Shown: positions 32,920 to 40,556 of the stretch, one piece after another | Position numbering within the stretch: the stretch's first letter is position 1 | How the letters are laid out: every line of letters starts with the position of its first letter | Source: JAXLQL01 sp046331625 | Lineage (GTDB): Bacteria > Acidobacteriota > Terriglobia > Bryobacterales > Bryobacteraceae | Assembly (NCBI GenBank): GCA_046331625.1 | Contig: JAXLQL010000008.1 | Span: 325,289-389,288, forward strand | Direction: 5' to 3' | Length of the DNA: 64,000 nucleotides | Notes under the pieces: generated by a model | The model's database searches: none | What the model saw: the letters and a program-made list of their open reading frames with translations, nothing else | What the model was told of the DNA's origin: nothing | Translations under genes and position numbers: made by a program

Positions 32920-33749
32920 ACCCGCTGCTCACAGCCGAACTTACAGTGGCTTATCCGGGCCGCGCTCCGGTGCTTGATGGGGCTCAGTTCGAGGTGCGCG
33001 AAGGAGAGGTGCTGGGGTTGATCGGTGCGAGTGGATCGGGCAAGAGCACGATCGCGCTGGCGATCCTCGGGCTGCTCGGATTCAAAGGCGCGCGCGCCAC
33101 GGGCTCGGTGTGCTTTCGCGGACGCGAGCTGCTCGACCTGCGCGAGCGCGATCTGCGCCGCATCCGGGGCCGCGAGATCGGGTTGGTGCTGCAGAGCGCG
33201 CAGTCGGCTTTGAACCCGGCGTTGCGCATCGAGAGCCAACTCGCCGAGGCTTGGACGGCGCATGCCATCACGCCGTGGAAAGAGGCACGCGACGAGGTGC
33301 GGTCGCGATTCGAGTCGATTGGCTTGCCCGCCGATGACGCGTTCCTGCGCCGCTATCCGAGCCAGATCAGCGTGGGGCAGGCCCAGCGCGTCTTGATCGC
33401 GATGGCGGTGCTGCATCGGCCCGCGCTCGTGATCGCCGATGAGCCCACCAGCGCGCTCGATGCTGTGACGCAGCAAGAGGTGCTCGCTCTGTTCGGTGAT
33501 CTGAACCAGAAACAAGGAACCTCGGTTTTGTTTATTTCGCACGACCTGGTGTCGGTGGCTTCGTTCTGTCACAGGGTGGCGATCCTCGCTGGGGGCAAGG
33601 TAGTCGAGGCGGGTAGCACGGCCGCCATCTTCGAAGCGCCGCAACACGAGTACACGCGGAAGCTGGTCGGTGGCACGGGTTTGGTGCGGTTGCGGGAGGC
33701 GCTCGAGTCGCACCCGGCGCCGGTTCAGACAATACCTGAACCTCGCTGA
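32916..33749 (+). CDS. Oligopeptide ABC transporter ATPase (DppD-like)
   Basis: The product is 277 residues: Walker A GASGSGKST, Q loop VLQSAQSALNPALRIESQL, an altered signature SQISVGQAQRVLIAMA in place of LSGGQ, Walker B ALVIADEPTSALD and H loop LFISHDLVSV. The C-terminal tail HEYTRKLVGGT is the oligopeptide/dipeptide type. Dpp/Opp systems normally have two different ATPases (D and F); only this one is in the operon, so it either acts as a homodimer or pairs with one encoded elsewhere. The changed signature (second Gly to Val) is worth noting. Confidence 0.9.
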   Translation: MNPLLTAELTVAYPGRAPVLDGAQFEVREGEVLGLIGASGSGKSTIALAILGLLGFKGARATGSVCFRGRELLDLRERDLRRIRGREIGLVLQSAQSALNPALRIESQLAEAWTAHAITPWKEARDEVRSRFESIGLPADDAFLRRYPSQISVGQAQRVLIAMAVLHRPALVIADEPTSALDAVTQQEVLALFGDLNQKQGTSVLFISHDLVSVASFCHRVAILAGGKVVEAGSTAAIFEAPQHEYTRKLVGGTGLVRLREALESHPAPVQTIPEPR

Positions 33750-33776
33750 AGAAGATTCGGCACGGAGCTTCGGCGG

Positions 33777-33815
33777 CGGGACTGAAGTCCCGCGCAGGCG
33801 GAAACCTGCCCCACA
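33777..33815. repeat. Two-hairpin repeat copy
   Basis: GCGGGACTGAAGTCCCGC is intact; the second hairpin is GCAGGCGGAAACCTGC followed by CCCACA. It lies between convergent genes, so it could also act as a bidirectional stop for transcription. Confidence 0.8.
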
Positions 33816-33843
33816 CGCCGGTTGCAGTACGTTGCGCAGCGGA

Positions 33844-34584
33844 CTACTTGATCTTCTCGTCCTTCTCGACGCGCCCGTCGCGGATGAACAGCACGCGGTG
33901 CGCGTTCATGGCGATGTCGTGTTCGTGGGTGACGAGAATGATCGTGTTGCCCTGCTGATGAAGCCGCGCGAACAGCGCCATGATTTCGTTACCGGTGGCG
34001 GTGTCGAGGTTTCCGGTGGGTTCGTCGGCGAGCAGGATCGACGGGTTGTTCACGAGCGCGCGGGCGATGGCCACGCGTTGGCGCTGACCGCCGGAGAGCT
34101 CGCTCGGCTTGTGGTACATGCGCTTCTCGAGATCCACTTGGCGAAGCGCTGTCTTCGCCATCTCGAGACGCTTTTCGGAAGTGAGCCCGGCATAGACCAA
34201 AGGCAGTTCCACGTTGTGCAAGGCGGTGGCGCGGGGCAGCAGGTTGAAGGTCTGGAAAACGAACCCGATTTCCTTGTTCCGGATACGGGCCAACTGGTCA
34301 TCGGTCATACTGCTGACGAGCTGGCCGTTGATGTAGTAGAGCCCGGCCGTGGGCGTGTCGAGGCAGCCGATGAGGTTCATCAGGGTCGATTTGCCCGATC
34401 CCGACGGGCCCATGATGGCCACGTACTCGCCCCGGCGGATCTCGATATCGGTGCCGTTGACGGCGTGAATCTCCTGGTCACCCATGATGTAGGTCTTGCG
34501 TAAGTCATAGGTGCGAATGACGATCCCGTCCCGCTTGAGTAGGTCGCCTCGTTCGACAAGATTATCTGCTGCAGCCTGCGCCAT
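33844..34584 (-). CDS. MacB/LolD-type ABC ATPase
   Basis: The product is 246 residues from ATG 34584. It has YIMGDQEIHAVNGTDIEIRRGE, Walker A GPSGSGKST, Q-loop FQTFNLLPRATALHNVELP, signature ELSGGQRQRVAIARALVNN, Walker B ILLADEPTGNLD and H loop VTHEHDIA. The FQTFNLL and EPTGNLD patterns are the MacB/LolD/FtsE class, which powers efflux or lipoprotein release without a permease ATPase fusion. No MacB-type permease gene lies in the window next to it; the gene upstream is a hydrolase on the same strand. The partner permease is therefore unknown. Confidence 0.88.
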   Translation of the reverse strand: MAQAAADNLVERGDLLKRDGIVIRTYDLRKTYIMGDQEIHAVNGTDIEIRRGEYVAIMGPSGSGKSTLMNLIGCLDTPTAGLYYINGQLVSSMTDDQLARIRNKEIGFVFQTFNLLPRATALHNVELPLVYAGLTSEKRLEMAKTALRQVDLEKRMYHKPSELSGGQRQRVAIARALVNNPSILLADEPTGNLDTATGNEIMALFARLHQQGNTIILVTHEHDIAMNAHRVLFIRDGRVEKDEKIK

Positions 34585-34704
34585 GGTGGTGTGGAAAAAA
34601 GGTCCTCTCTGATTGTGCCTTGCCGGTGGGACGGTTGTCCACCTGGGGCGTCCTAAGGCAAGACGAAAACCGGGGGCCAAAAGTGTCGGGAAATGTCGAT
34701 TTTC

Positions 34705-35835
34705 CTACGGCCCGGTGGCGAAGTCGACGTTTTCGTCCTGGTGCGAGCTCGCCAGCAAGCGCGAGTCCTTGCCGCGCAGGTGCAGGGCGAAGAATTCGCG
34801 AAGGTAGCTGCGGACGAAGCCGATCACACGGTCACCGTCACTGGTTTCGGGGATGCCTTCGCGCCGGGCGAACGCGAGCCGGCCGATGATCGGATAGTCG
34901 GTGAAGGTGACGTGGCGCGCCTTGGCGAGCACCATGCGATACCCGGGTTTGCCGTTCCGGTACAGTGCTTCGAGCTTCGCCGTGCCCGGCGACTGGATCA
35001 CGAGCAGCGGCTTCGCGAGCGCGGCGTTCTCCACGGTGGCCAGGGGCGTTCCATCGATATCGGCGGCGGCGATGACGCGTTTGTCCTCGAGGGCCAGTTG
35101 CACGGCCACGTTGCCGCCGAGCCCGTGGCCAAAGGCGGCGATTTTCTTGGCGTCGATGTGTTTGAAGAAGCGATGCTTCAGTTCGAGGTCCCAATGCAGC
35201 AACTGATCGAGCGTGTAGCGCAAGTCCCCGGCCCAGAGCGGCGCGGCGACTTTGTCGAGCCATGAGGGATCGTTCGAGCGCTTGCTCGATGCAGCGACTT
35301 CGTGACCATCGGGGAAAGCCGCTTTGGCGGTCCAGGCGGTGGGAACGAGCCCAAAGACCATGTAGCCGAGGCTCGCGAGGTCTTCCATGTAGCTGGTGTA
35401 GTGGGTGGTGAAGATCGCCTCGTCTGGCGCGAAGAGCAGCACGGGCCAGCGCCCTTTGGCGACGAGCGCATCTTCGATCGAGTAGACTTGCACGCCTTCG
35501 ATGAGGGCTTTTGCCGGGCCGGGCTCGAGCGCGTCCTCAGAGCCTTTGAGCGCGGTTACGATGAGCGCGGCTTCGGAATCGACCATGGTGGGCGGGACCC
35601 ACGTCGACTTCTGTCCGCGGATCTCGCCGCGGACGTCGGGCTCGGCGGGGTACCAGGCGATGACCATGAACTCGCGCTTGGCGCCCTCTTTTTCAGAGAC
35701 GGGATCGGTGCGGCTGTCGTCGGTGAGGTGGATCAGCGTGCGGCCGATGCGATATTTGCCGGAGGGCGGCGGGAGGGAGATCGATTGGGCGAAGGCCAGG
35801 GTTGAAGCGAGGAGTGCGACGGCGAACGTTCTCAT
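34705..35835 (-). CDS. Secreted alpha/beta hydrolase-like protein, nucleophile lost
   Basis: The product is 376 residues with a signal peptide (VALLASTLAFAQ). The fold resembles platelet-activating-factor acetylhydrolase / dienelactone hydrolase-like proteins (WPVLLFAPDEAIFTTHYTSYMEDLASLGYMVFGL by content over about 130-165). The nucleophile elbow reads AAFGHGLGGNVA, with GGG (Gly) where the family has Ser (GHSLGG). His in ARHVTFTDYP may be the catalytic His. Without Ser the usual mechanism cannot work, so it is either inactive, a binding protein, or uses another residue. It overlaps the 35-codon ORF upstream by ATGA. Confidence 0.75.
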   Translation of the reverse strand: MRTFAVALLASTLAFAQSISLPPPSGKYRIGRTLIHLTDDSRTDPVSEKEGAKREFMVIAWYPAEPDVRGEIRGQKSTWVPPTMVDSEAALIVTALKGSEDALEPGPAKALIEGVQVYSIEDALVAKGRWPVLLFAPDEAIFTTHYTSYMEDLASLGYMVFGLVPTAWTAKAAFPDGHEVAASSKRSNDPSWLDKVAAPLWAGDLRYTLDQLLHWDLELKHRFFKHIDAKKIAAFGHGLGGNVAVQLALEDKRVIAAADIDGTPLATVENAALAKPLLVIQSPGTAKLEALYRNGKPGYRMVLAKARHVTFTDYPIIGRLAFARREGIPETSDGDRVIGFVRSYLREFFALHLRGKDSRLLASSHQDENVDFATGP

Positions 35836-35939
35836 GAGGCCTCGGCTTCGTTTTGCAAAATCGCTTTTTGCGGGCGCGTTTGCGGGGTTTTGCCTGCGCT
35901 CGAGGTTAGAGCGAGTTCTTCGAGATGACTGCGGTCCAT
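35832..35939 (-). CDS. Small ORF coupled to the hydrolase gene
   Basis: A 35-residue frame (MDRSHLEELALTSSAG ... ILQNEAEAS) starts at 35939 with CAGGGA 8 bases upstream and ends in an ATGA overlap with the hydrolase start. It is soluble and slightly helical with no known motif. The coupling suggests a translated leader or a tiny protein. Part of the upstream DNA is shared with the 5' end of the window, see the dispersed repeat. Its reality rests on the ribosome binding site and overlap only. Confidence 0.4.
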   Translation of the reverse strand: MDRSHLEELALTSSAGKTPQTRPQKAILQNEAEAS

Positions 35940-35984
35940 GAGAGTGTCCCTGCGCCTGAGAGTAGTTCGGAGGGTGATCGCTCT

Positions 35985-36053
35985 TGCAAAATCGAAATTG
36001 GTGAGTGATTGAAAACAGGGAGGAAAAGAAATTCTCAATACACGAACATCACC
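35985..36053. repeat. Dispersed ~65-bp element, second copy near 427-487
   Basis: Both sites read GCAAAATCGAAA, then GATTGAAAACA, a GGA-rich patch, AAAGAAATT and TACACGAAC, with the same spacing apart from small changes. At this site the element lies upstream of the small ORF and hydrolase gene on the minus strand. At 427-487 no gene was recognised on either side. It is more A-rich than the surroundings. A conserved promoter/5' leader or a small mobile relic are both possible. Confidence 0.6.
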
Positions 36054-36084
36054 GACGTGCAGGACATGGGTGCGAGTCTCGGGT

Positions 36085-36125
36085 GGCGGGACTGAAGTCC
36101 CGCGCTGGCTAAAGCCCGCCCTACA
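36085..36125. repeat. Two-hairpin repeat copy
   Basis: GCGGGACTGAAGTCCCGC, GCTGGCTAAAGCCCGC and CCTACA form an intact unit, 12 bp from the 3' end of the SET gene. Confidence 0.85.
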
Positions 36126-36136
36126 AGCGCGCGGAG

Positions 36137-36541
36137 TCATATTGCGCCACGGCAATTCGGAGCGCCGCACTGGCAGGGAAGCTTCCCGTCATGATGGCTC
36201 TCGCCGTAGTCGCAGGTGAGCTCTTCACCGGCCTTGATGTCGCGCCGCGCGTAGAACTCGGCGTGCGATCCGAAGATTCGAATGAACACATTCCCGGCGC
36301 AGGAGTGATTGATGTACCGAAACTCGTTGCCGTTCGTAGCATCGATCGCCTTGCCGTTGCCGAGCTCGACGATGGCGATGCGCCTGAAGTTCCGCGCGCG
36401 CCGCCGCGCCTCGCGCTGCGTGATCATTTCGCCAATCAACTCGCCGATCTTGCGCCGCGCCGGGATGCGTTTCAGAGACCAAAGGCCGAGCCCGTCGATG
36501 CGGCTCGGCCTGACTTCCAAGGGATAAACGAGAGCGTTCAC
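36137..36541 (-). CDS. SET-domain protein methyltransferase
   Basis: The product is a 134-residue minimal SET domain: VRPSRIDGLGLWSLKRIPARRKIGEL is the N-terminal GxGL region, FRYINHSCAGNVFIRIF carries the NHSC S-adenosylmethionine/pseudoknot motif, GEELTCDYGE the catalytic Tyr, and CQCGAPNCRG the zinc-binding post-SET cysteines. SET proteins methylate lysines on proteins; bacterial examples are found in chlamydiae, Legionella and some environmental phyla. The substrate here is unknown. The start overlaps the stop of the upstream dehydrogenase gene (ATGA), so they are co-translated. Confidence 0.9.
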   Translation of the reverse strand: MNALVYPLEVRPSRIDGLGLWSLKRIPARRKIGELIGEMITQREARRRARNFRRIAIVELGNGKAIDATNGNEFRYINHSCAGNVFIRIFGSHAEFYARRDIKAGEELTCDYGESHHDGKLPCQCGAPNCRGAI

Positions 36542-38370
36542 TTCTTTTTGATGCTATCGAGAAACGCCATGATCTTCAGGATGTCGTCCTGCGAGACGCG
36601 ATTTCCGAATGCCTGCATGGCGCCGGTTCCGCCCGCGTAGATGACTTCGAACTCGCCCACGTCGGTCTTGGCGCGCGGATAGGTCCACTGCTTGTCAACG
36701 AGGTTCGAGCCAATGCGGCCGGTGCCGTCGGCCAGGTGGCAGGCGGCGCACCATTGCTGATAGACGGTTTTGCCGGCGGTAATCGCGGTCCGGTTGCCCT
36801 TGTACGGATTCTGGCCGTTCTGATGGAACTGCCGCACTTCCGCGGTGATGGTCTCGCTGGGCATCATGTTCAACGAGATCGGCTTGTTGTCGAGCGGATG
36901 GCGGAACTGCGGCGCGCCGCCGGTGGAAGCCGTCTCCGCTTGCTGCGCCGCGCCAGTCACCACGCGAGCGGTCTCGGCTCCGGCAGGCACGCGATCGGCG
37001 GGGACCACGCGCCACAGCGCTCCCGCGGGATTCGCCATCGGCCCCTTGTCCGCCGTATAGAAGCAGTTACAATTCACGGCGATTACGTTTCCGTCTTCGT
37101 CATTGCCTCCGGCGGTGAACTGGAGGTTGGTGTGAAGCATGTCTTCGATCTGCCAGCGGCGGCCATCCCAGCCGATGCCGAACACGCGGCCCGAGCACCA
37201 ATCGCCCACCAGGTAGACGCCGTTCATGCCGCCGTAGTTGGCCACGCCGAGACCTTCCACCGAGCAGCCCCAACCGTCTTTGATCGGCGCCGCGCCTGGA
37301 TAGGGAATCTCGTGCGGATACTCGGCCACGGGGAGCGTGCCGACGAGCGGGCACTTGTCGTCAGGCCCGGTCATGGGGAAACATTTCGTGCCGTTTACGT
37401 GGTTCCAGCCGTAGTTCTCGCCGCCTTTGCTCGCGCCGGGCTGCCAGTCGATTTCTTCCCAGTGGTTCTGGCCGACGTCGGCGATCCACATGTCGCCGGT
37501 CTTCTTGTCGAACACGAAGTCGTAGGGGTTGCGCAGGCCATAGGCCCAGATCTCGGGGCGCGAGCGAGTCTTGATCTTCGAGAAGTCGAGCTCGCTGATT
37601 CCGAACAGCGACATCAACCGCTCGTTGCGCGCGGTGGCGAAGGGGTTCGTCGCCGGAATCTTGTAGGGCACCGTGTCGTCGTCTTGCGTGTTGACGTCGA
37701 TACGCAGCATCTTGCCGAGCCACGTGCCGAGGTCCTGGCCGGACATGTAGGGATCGCCTTCCCAGCCGCCGTCGCCGGACGCGATGTAGAGGTAACCATC
37801 GGGACCGAATTCGATTTGCCCGCCGTTGTGGTTGTAGTACGGCTGCTCGATGCGCATGAGCACCTTGGCGGTCTTGTTGGTGCGCTCGGGCGTGAGGAAG
37901 TTCGGACTCGCCGGATCCACCTGGAAGCGCACGATCACTCCATCGCCATTGAAGGGGAGCGAGGCGTAGTGCGCGTAGAAGTATCCGTTCTGTTTGAAGT
38001 TCGGATGGAAGGCGATCGAGTAGAGGCCCTGCTCGACGAAACCGGTCTGCACGTCGCTGCCGAGCGGATTGATGTTGGTGAGGTCGAGGAACGGTTCCTT
38101 CTGAACGCTGCCGTCTTTGCGGACCACCTTGACGCGGCCCACGCGCTCGACGACGAAGATGCGGCCGGAGCCGTCATTGGCGATGGCGGTGTTGGTGGGA
38201 TCATTGAATCCATCGGCGATTTTGACGAGCGCGATCTTGGGGCTGCCGGGAAGCTTGCCTTGACCGGGGCGAGCCACTTCATCGGCGGTGCGGGGGACGC
38301 GCTTGCCTTCCTGAGCGGTGACGATCCAGGCGAGGGCCACGAAGGCAAACGCGGCGGAAATCTTCTTCAT
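36538..38370 (-). CDS. PQQ-type sugar dehydrogenase fused to cytochrome c
   Basis: The product is 610 residues from ATG 38370 (AAGGAGA upstream, signal peptide ending AWIVTAQ). Residues about 45-450 are a glucose/sorbosone dehydrogenase beta-propeller (GLYSIAFHPNFKQNGYFY, HNGGQIEFGPDGYLYIASGDGG, PEIWAYGLRNPYDF, WIADVGQNHWEEID). The C-terminal part has a class I cytochrome c with CAACH and a later Met (GTGAMQAFG), so electrons from sugar oxidation can pass to the haem. It is periplasmic. Cytochrome fusions of this kind are common in Acidobacteriota and Planctomycetota. Substrate is not defined by the sequence. Confidence 0.9.
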   Translation of the reverse strand: MKKISAAFAFVALAWIVTAQEGKRVPRTADEVARPGQGKLPGSPKIALVKIADGFNDPTNTAIANDGSGRIFVVERVGRVKVVRKDGSVQKEPFLDLTNINPLGSDVQTGFVEQGLYSIAFHPNFKQNGYFYAHYASLPFNGDGVIVRFQVDPASPNFLTPERTNKTAKVLMRIEQPYYNHNGGQIEFGPDGYLYIASGDGGWEGDPYMSGQDLGTWLGKMLRIDVNTQDDDTVPYKIPATNPFATARNERLMSLFGISELDFSKIKTRSRPEIWAYGLRNPYDFVFDKKTGDMWIADVGQNHWEEIDWQPGASKGGENYGWNHVNGTKCFPMTGPDDKCPLVGTLPVAEYPHEIPYPGAAPIKDGWGCSVEGLGVANYGGMNGVYLVGDWCSGRVFGIGWDGRRWQIEDMLHTNLQFTAGGNDEDGNVIAVNCNCFYTADKGPMANPAGALWRVVPADRVPAGAETARVVTGAAQQAETASTGGAPQFRHPLDNKPISLNMMPSETITAEVRQFHQNGQNPYKGNRTAITAGKTVYQQWCAACHLADGTGRIGSNLVDKQWTYPRAKTDVGEFEVIYAGGTGAMQAFGNRVSQDDILKIMAFLDSIKKK

Positions 38371-38514
38371 CGAGGTCTCCTTGAGGACACGGGTCCGCGC
38401 GAGGCGGAGTGCGGTGTCGAACAACTTACGATACTAAAGGCGGTCGGGGCGATTCAAGCCGGGGAGGATGTCGAGACGCGGATTTCGATGCTACGCTGAT
38501 GGCGAGTTTCCCCG

Positions 38515-39861
38515 ATGTGCACTTTCCGGAGAAGTGTTCTCGCACTCGCATGTTTGCCCGTATGGACGGCGTTCGCCTGCTCGTGCATCAAGGACCCGAC
38601 GACCTGCGAGTTCTTGAAGACGGCGCAACTGGTGTTCGTAGGAACGGTGGTGAAGGGAACCGAGAAACCAGGCGGTGGTTTTCACTTCGGGGATCAGCCG
38701 GCGCACGTCCAAGTGGGAACTGTGCTCAAGGGTATGGATCCCGCCACCCGGGAGATCCTTGTGGATACCGGGGTTGGGAGCAGTTGCTACTACCCGATGC
38801 AAGAAGGCGAGCGCTGGCTGGTGGTGGGCCGTTTGGAAGAACCTAATCTCGTTGTTTCGCACATGTGCCTGGGATCCAAGAAAATCGAGGCGGACGATAC
38901 GTTGAGCGAGCGGCTCGTTCAGTCGTTCTCGAACGGACCGAACCTTGTCACCGGATCCGTGTCGCGTCGTGTTCCGGGGCAGGAAGACGACGTTCCTGCC
39001 GCCGGAATAGAGGTGAAACTTTCCGGCCACTCAGAAGCCGCCGTCAGAACATCCGCCACTGGACTGTTCGAATTTCGAGGCGTGGAATCGGGAGAGTACC
39101 GCTTGGATGTCAAAGCAGCAGGCGAGACCGCCACCGCACGAGTGAACCGAGATTCGGAAGCGCCCATTCCGGCGATCCAAGTGGAACCGCGCGGCTGTTC
39201 GCAAGTTTCGGTACTGCTGTTTCCAGACCAAAGCATCACGGGGAGAGTGACCACGCTGACGGGCCAGCCGGTAAAAGATGTGATGGTGGCTGCATACGCT
39301 GTGCGCCAGCTTCCCGGTCCCCTCTACAGCCGGGAGTTCGCGACTGATGAAAACGGCGTCTATGTCATCCCGAGATTGGCGAACGGGACCTACATTGTCG
39401 GAATCAATGGCCATGCGGACAGCGACTCCGACAAGTTCGCGGCAACGTTCTACCCAGCCGTCCACTCGGCTGAGCAGGCGTCGCGTGTTGTGCTCGATGG
39501 CAAAGGCGCTGCAGGCATCGACATTAGACTCGACCCTGCGCGGCGATTGGTCGAGACTTACATTCGCGTTGTCTTCGCCGATGGGAAGCCCGCGGTAGGG
39601 GCTCGAGTGGAGGTGAACCGAGACGACAAGAGAACGCTCCTCGTAGGCTCGAACAACATCACTTCCGACGAAGGCGACGTTATCGAGCGGTTGTGGGAAG
39701 GAGACGAGTACATCGTGACCGCCCGATGGGTCGACCCTGCAACAGCCGGAAGCAAGGTGCGCTCCATTGCTACCGGACGGAGCCGCGTGATCGTTCACGA
39801 GCGCGCAACCGCGGAGATCCGGCTGGGGCGGGTCGAACCTGAGCCGGCCCCTCGCCGATGA
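38515..39861 (+). CDS. Secreted protein with NTR/TIMP-like and Cna-B-like domains
   Basis: The product is 448 residues from GTG 38515, with a signal peptide (SVLALACLPVWTAFACSC). The first domain (about 20-135) has CSCI ... LKTAQLVFVGTVVKG and CLGSKK, the cysteine layout of tissue-inhibitor/netrin-like domains. Then come carboxypeptidase-regulatory-like beta domains (FEFRGVESGEYRLDVKAAG, GVYVIPRLANGTYIVGING). It is an extracellular or periplasmic protein of unknown role. The ribosome binding site is weak. It overlaps the DUF433 gene by ATGA. Confidence 0.7.
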   Translation: MCTFRRSVLALACLPVWTAFACSCIKDPTTCEFLKTAQLVFVGTVVKGTEKPGGGFHFGDQPAHVQVGTVLKGMDPATREILVDTGVGSSCYYPMQEGERWLVVGRLEEPNLVVSHMCLGSKKIEADDTLSERLVQSFSNGPNLVTGSVSRRVPGQEDDVPAAGIEVKLSGHSEAAVRTSATGLFEFRGVESGEYRLDVKAAGETATARVNRDSEAPIPAIQVEPRGCSQVSVLLFPDQSITGRVTTLTGQPVKDVMVAAYAVRQLPGPLYSREFATDENGVYVIPRLANGTYIVGINGHADSDSDKFAATFYPAVHSAEQASRVVLDGKGAAGIDIRLDPARRLVETYIRVVFADGKPAVGARVEVNRDDKRTLLVGSNNITSDEGDVIERLWEGDEYIVTARWVDPATAGSKVRSIATGRSRVIVHERATAEIRLGRVEPEPAPRR

Positions 39862-40301
39862 CGATGATGAATGAGTTCTTCGAGCGACTGGGCTGGCGGT
39901 TCGAAGTGGAGGAGATCTCTAACTGTGTCTACGAAGCCCTCTGGCGCGACTTGACTGGTCGAATGACACGGCACACCGGGAGTGATCCTGACGAGTTGGT
40001 CGAGTTGTGCAAGCGAGACGTGATCCGAGCCGTCGCCGCCAGCTTCGAGCGCCAGTGCGCGACATTCGAGGGAGGTGCGTCTTCAGTGGAACAGCTCGAA
40101 CGTATCACGATCGATCCCGTGCAGATGGGCGGTGTGCCGTGCATTCGCGGCCTGCGGATTCCAGTAGCGACGGTATTGCGATTACTCGGCGGAGGCTTGC
40201 GGGAGGATCAGATCCTCGCCGAGTACCCGGATCTCGGGCGAGAAGATGTTCGGGAATGCCTTCGGTTCGCAGCGGCGACTGTGGCGCGCGGCGAACCTTG
40301 A
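39858..40301 (+). CDS. DUF433 antitoxin-like protein
   Basis: The product is 147 residues. The C-terminal ~70 (ITIDPVQMGGVPCIRGLRI, TVLRLLGGGLREDQILAEYPDLGREDVRECL) is a DUF433 winged-helix domain, usual in VapB-type antitoxins paired with DUF5615 PIN-like toxins. The N-terminal ~75 residues are an unassigned helical extension. The expected toxin gene is not readable after it: the 255 bp to gspD (40302-40556) open with ATGCGCTTACTT, which resembles the start of such toxins, but no domain follows. It may be an orphan or a domesticated regulator. Confidence 0.75.
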   Translation: MTMMNEFFERLGWRFEVEEISNCVYEALWRDLTGRMTRHTGSDPDELVELCKRDVIRAVAASFERQCATFEGGASSVEQLERITIDPVQMGGVPCIRGLRIPVATVLRLLGGGLREDQILAEYPDLGREDVRECLRFAAATVARGEP

Positions 40302-40556
40302 TGCGCTTACTTCCAGGCGCGCGCCGTGAGCCCCATCATCATTACATTGACTTTGAATACCGGACGAGCGATGTGTCCCGCCAACTGCCTTGATCTCCTG
40401 TAACTCGACCGGCGTCTGGCGCGTTTCCGCTCGAGGACACCGACCTCGTCTTCTTTGGCTCGAGGGATTCGTCCGATCGAAGTCCCGGAACGGCTTTGCG
40501 AATCCGGACTGGCAGTCCAGGAAGGATCGAGGTGGTTCGGTCGTCTGATACGGCCA

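Noticed and set aside
36736..38499. 587-codon plus-strand frame opposite the sugar dehydrogenase
   Set aside because: It is an antisense shadow of a clear propeller-cytochrome gene in GC-rich DNA; no domain is recognisable.
40302..40556. Possible DUF5615 toxin partner after the DUF433 gene
   Set aside because: ATGCGCTTACTT resembles the usual start, but no PIN-like motif follows in any frame.
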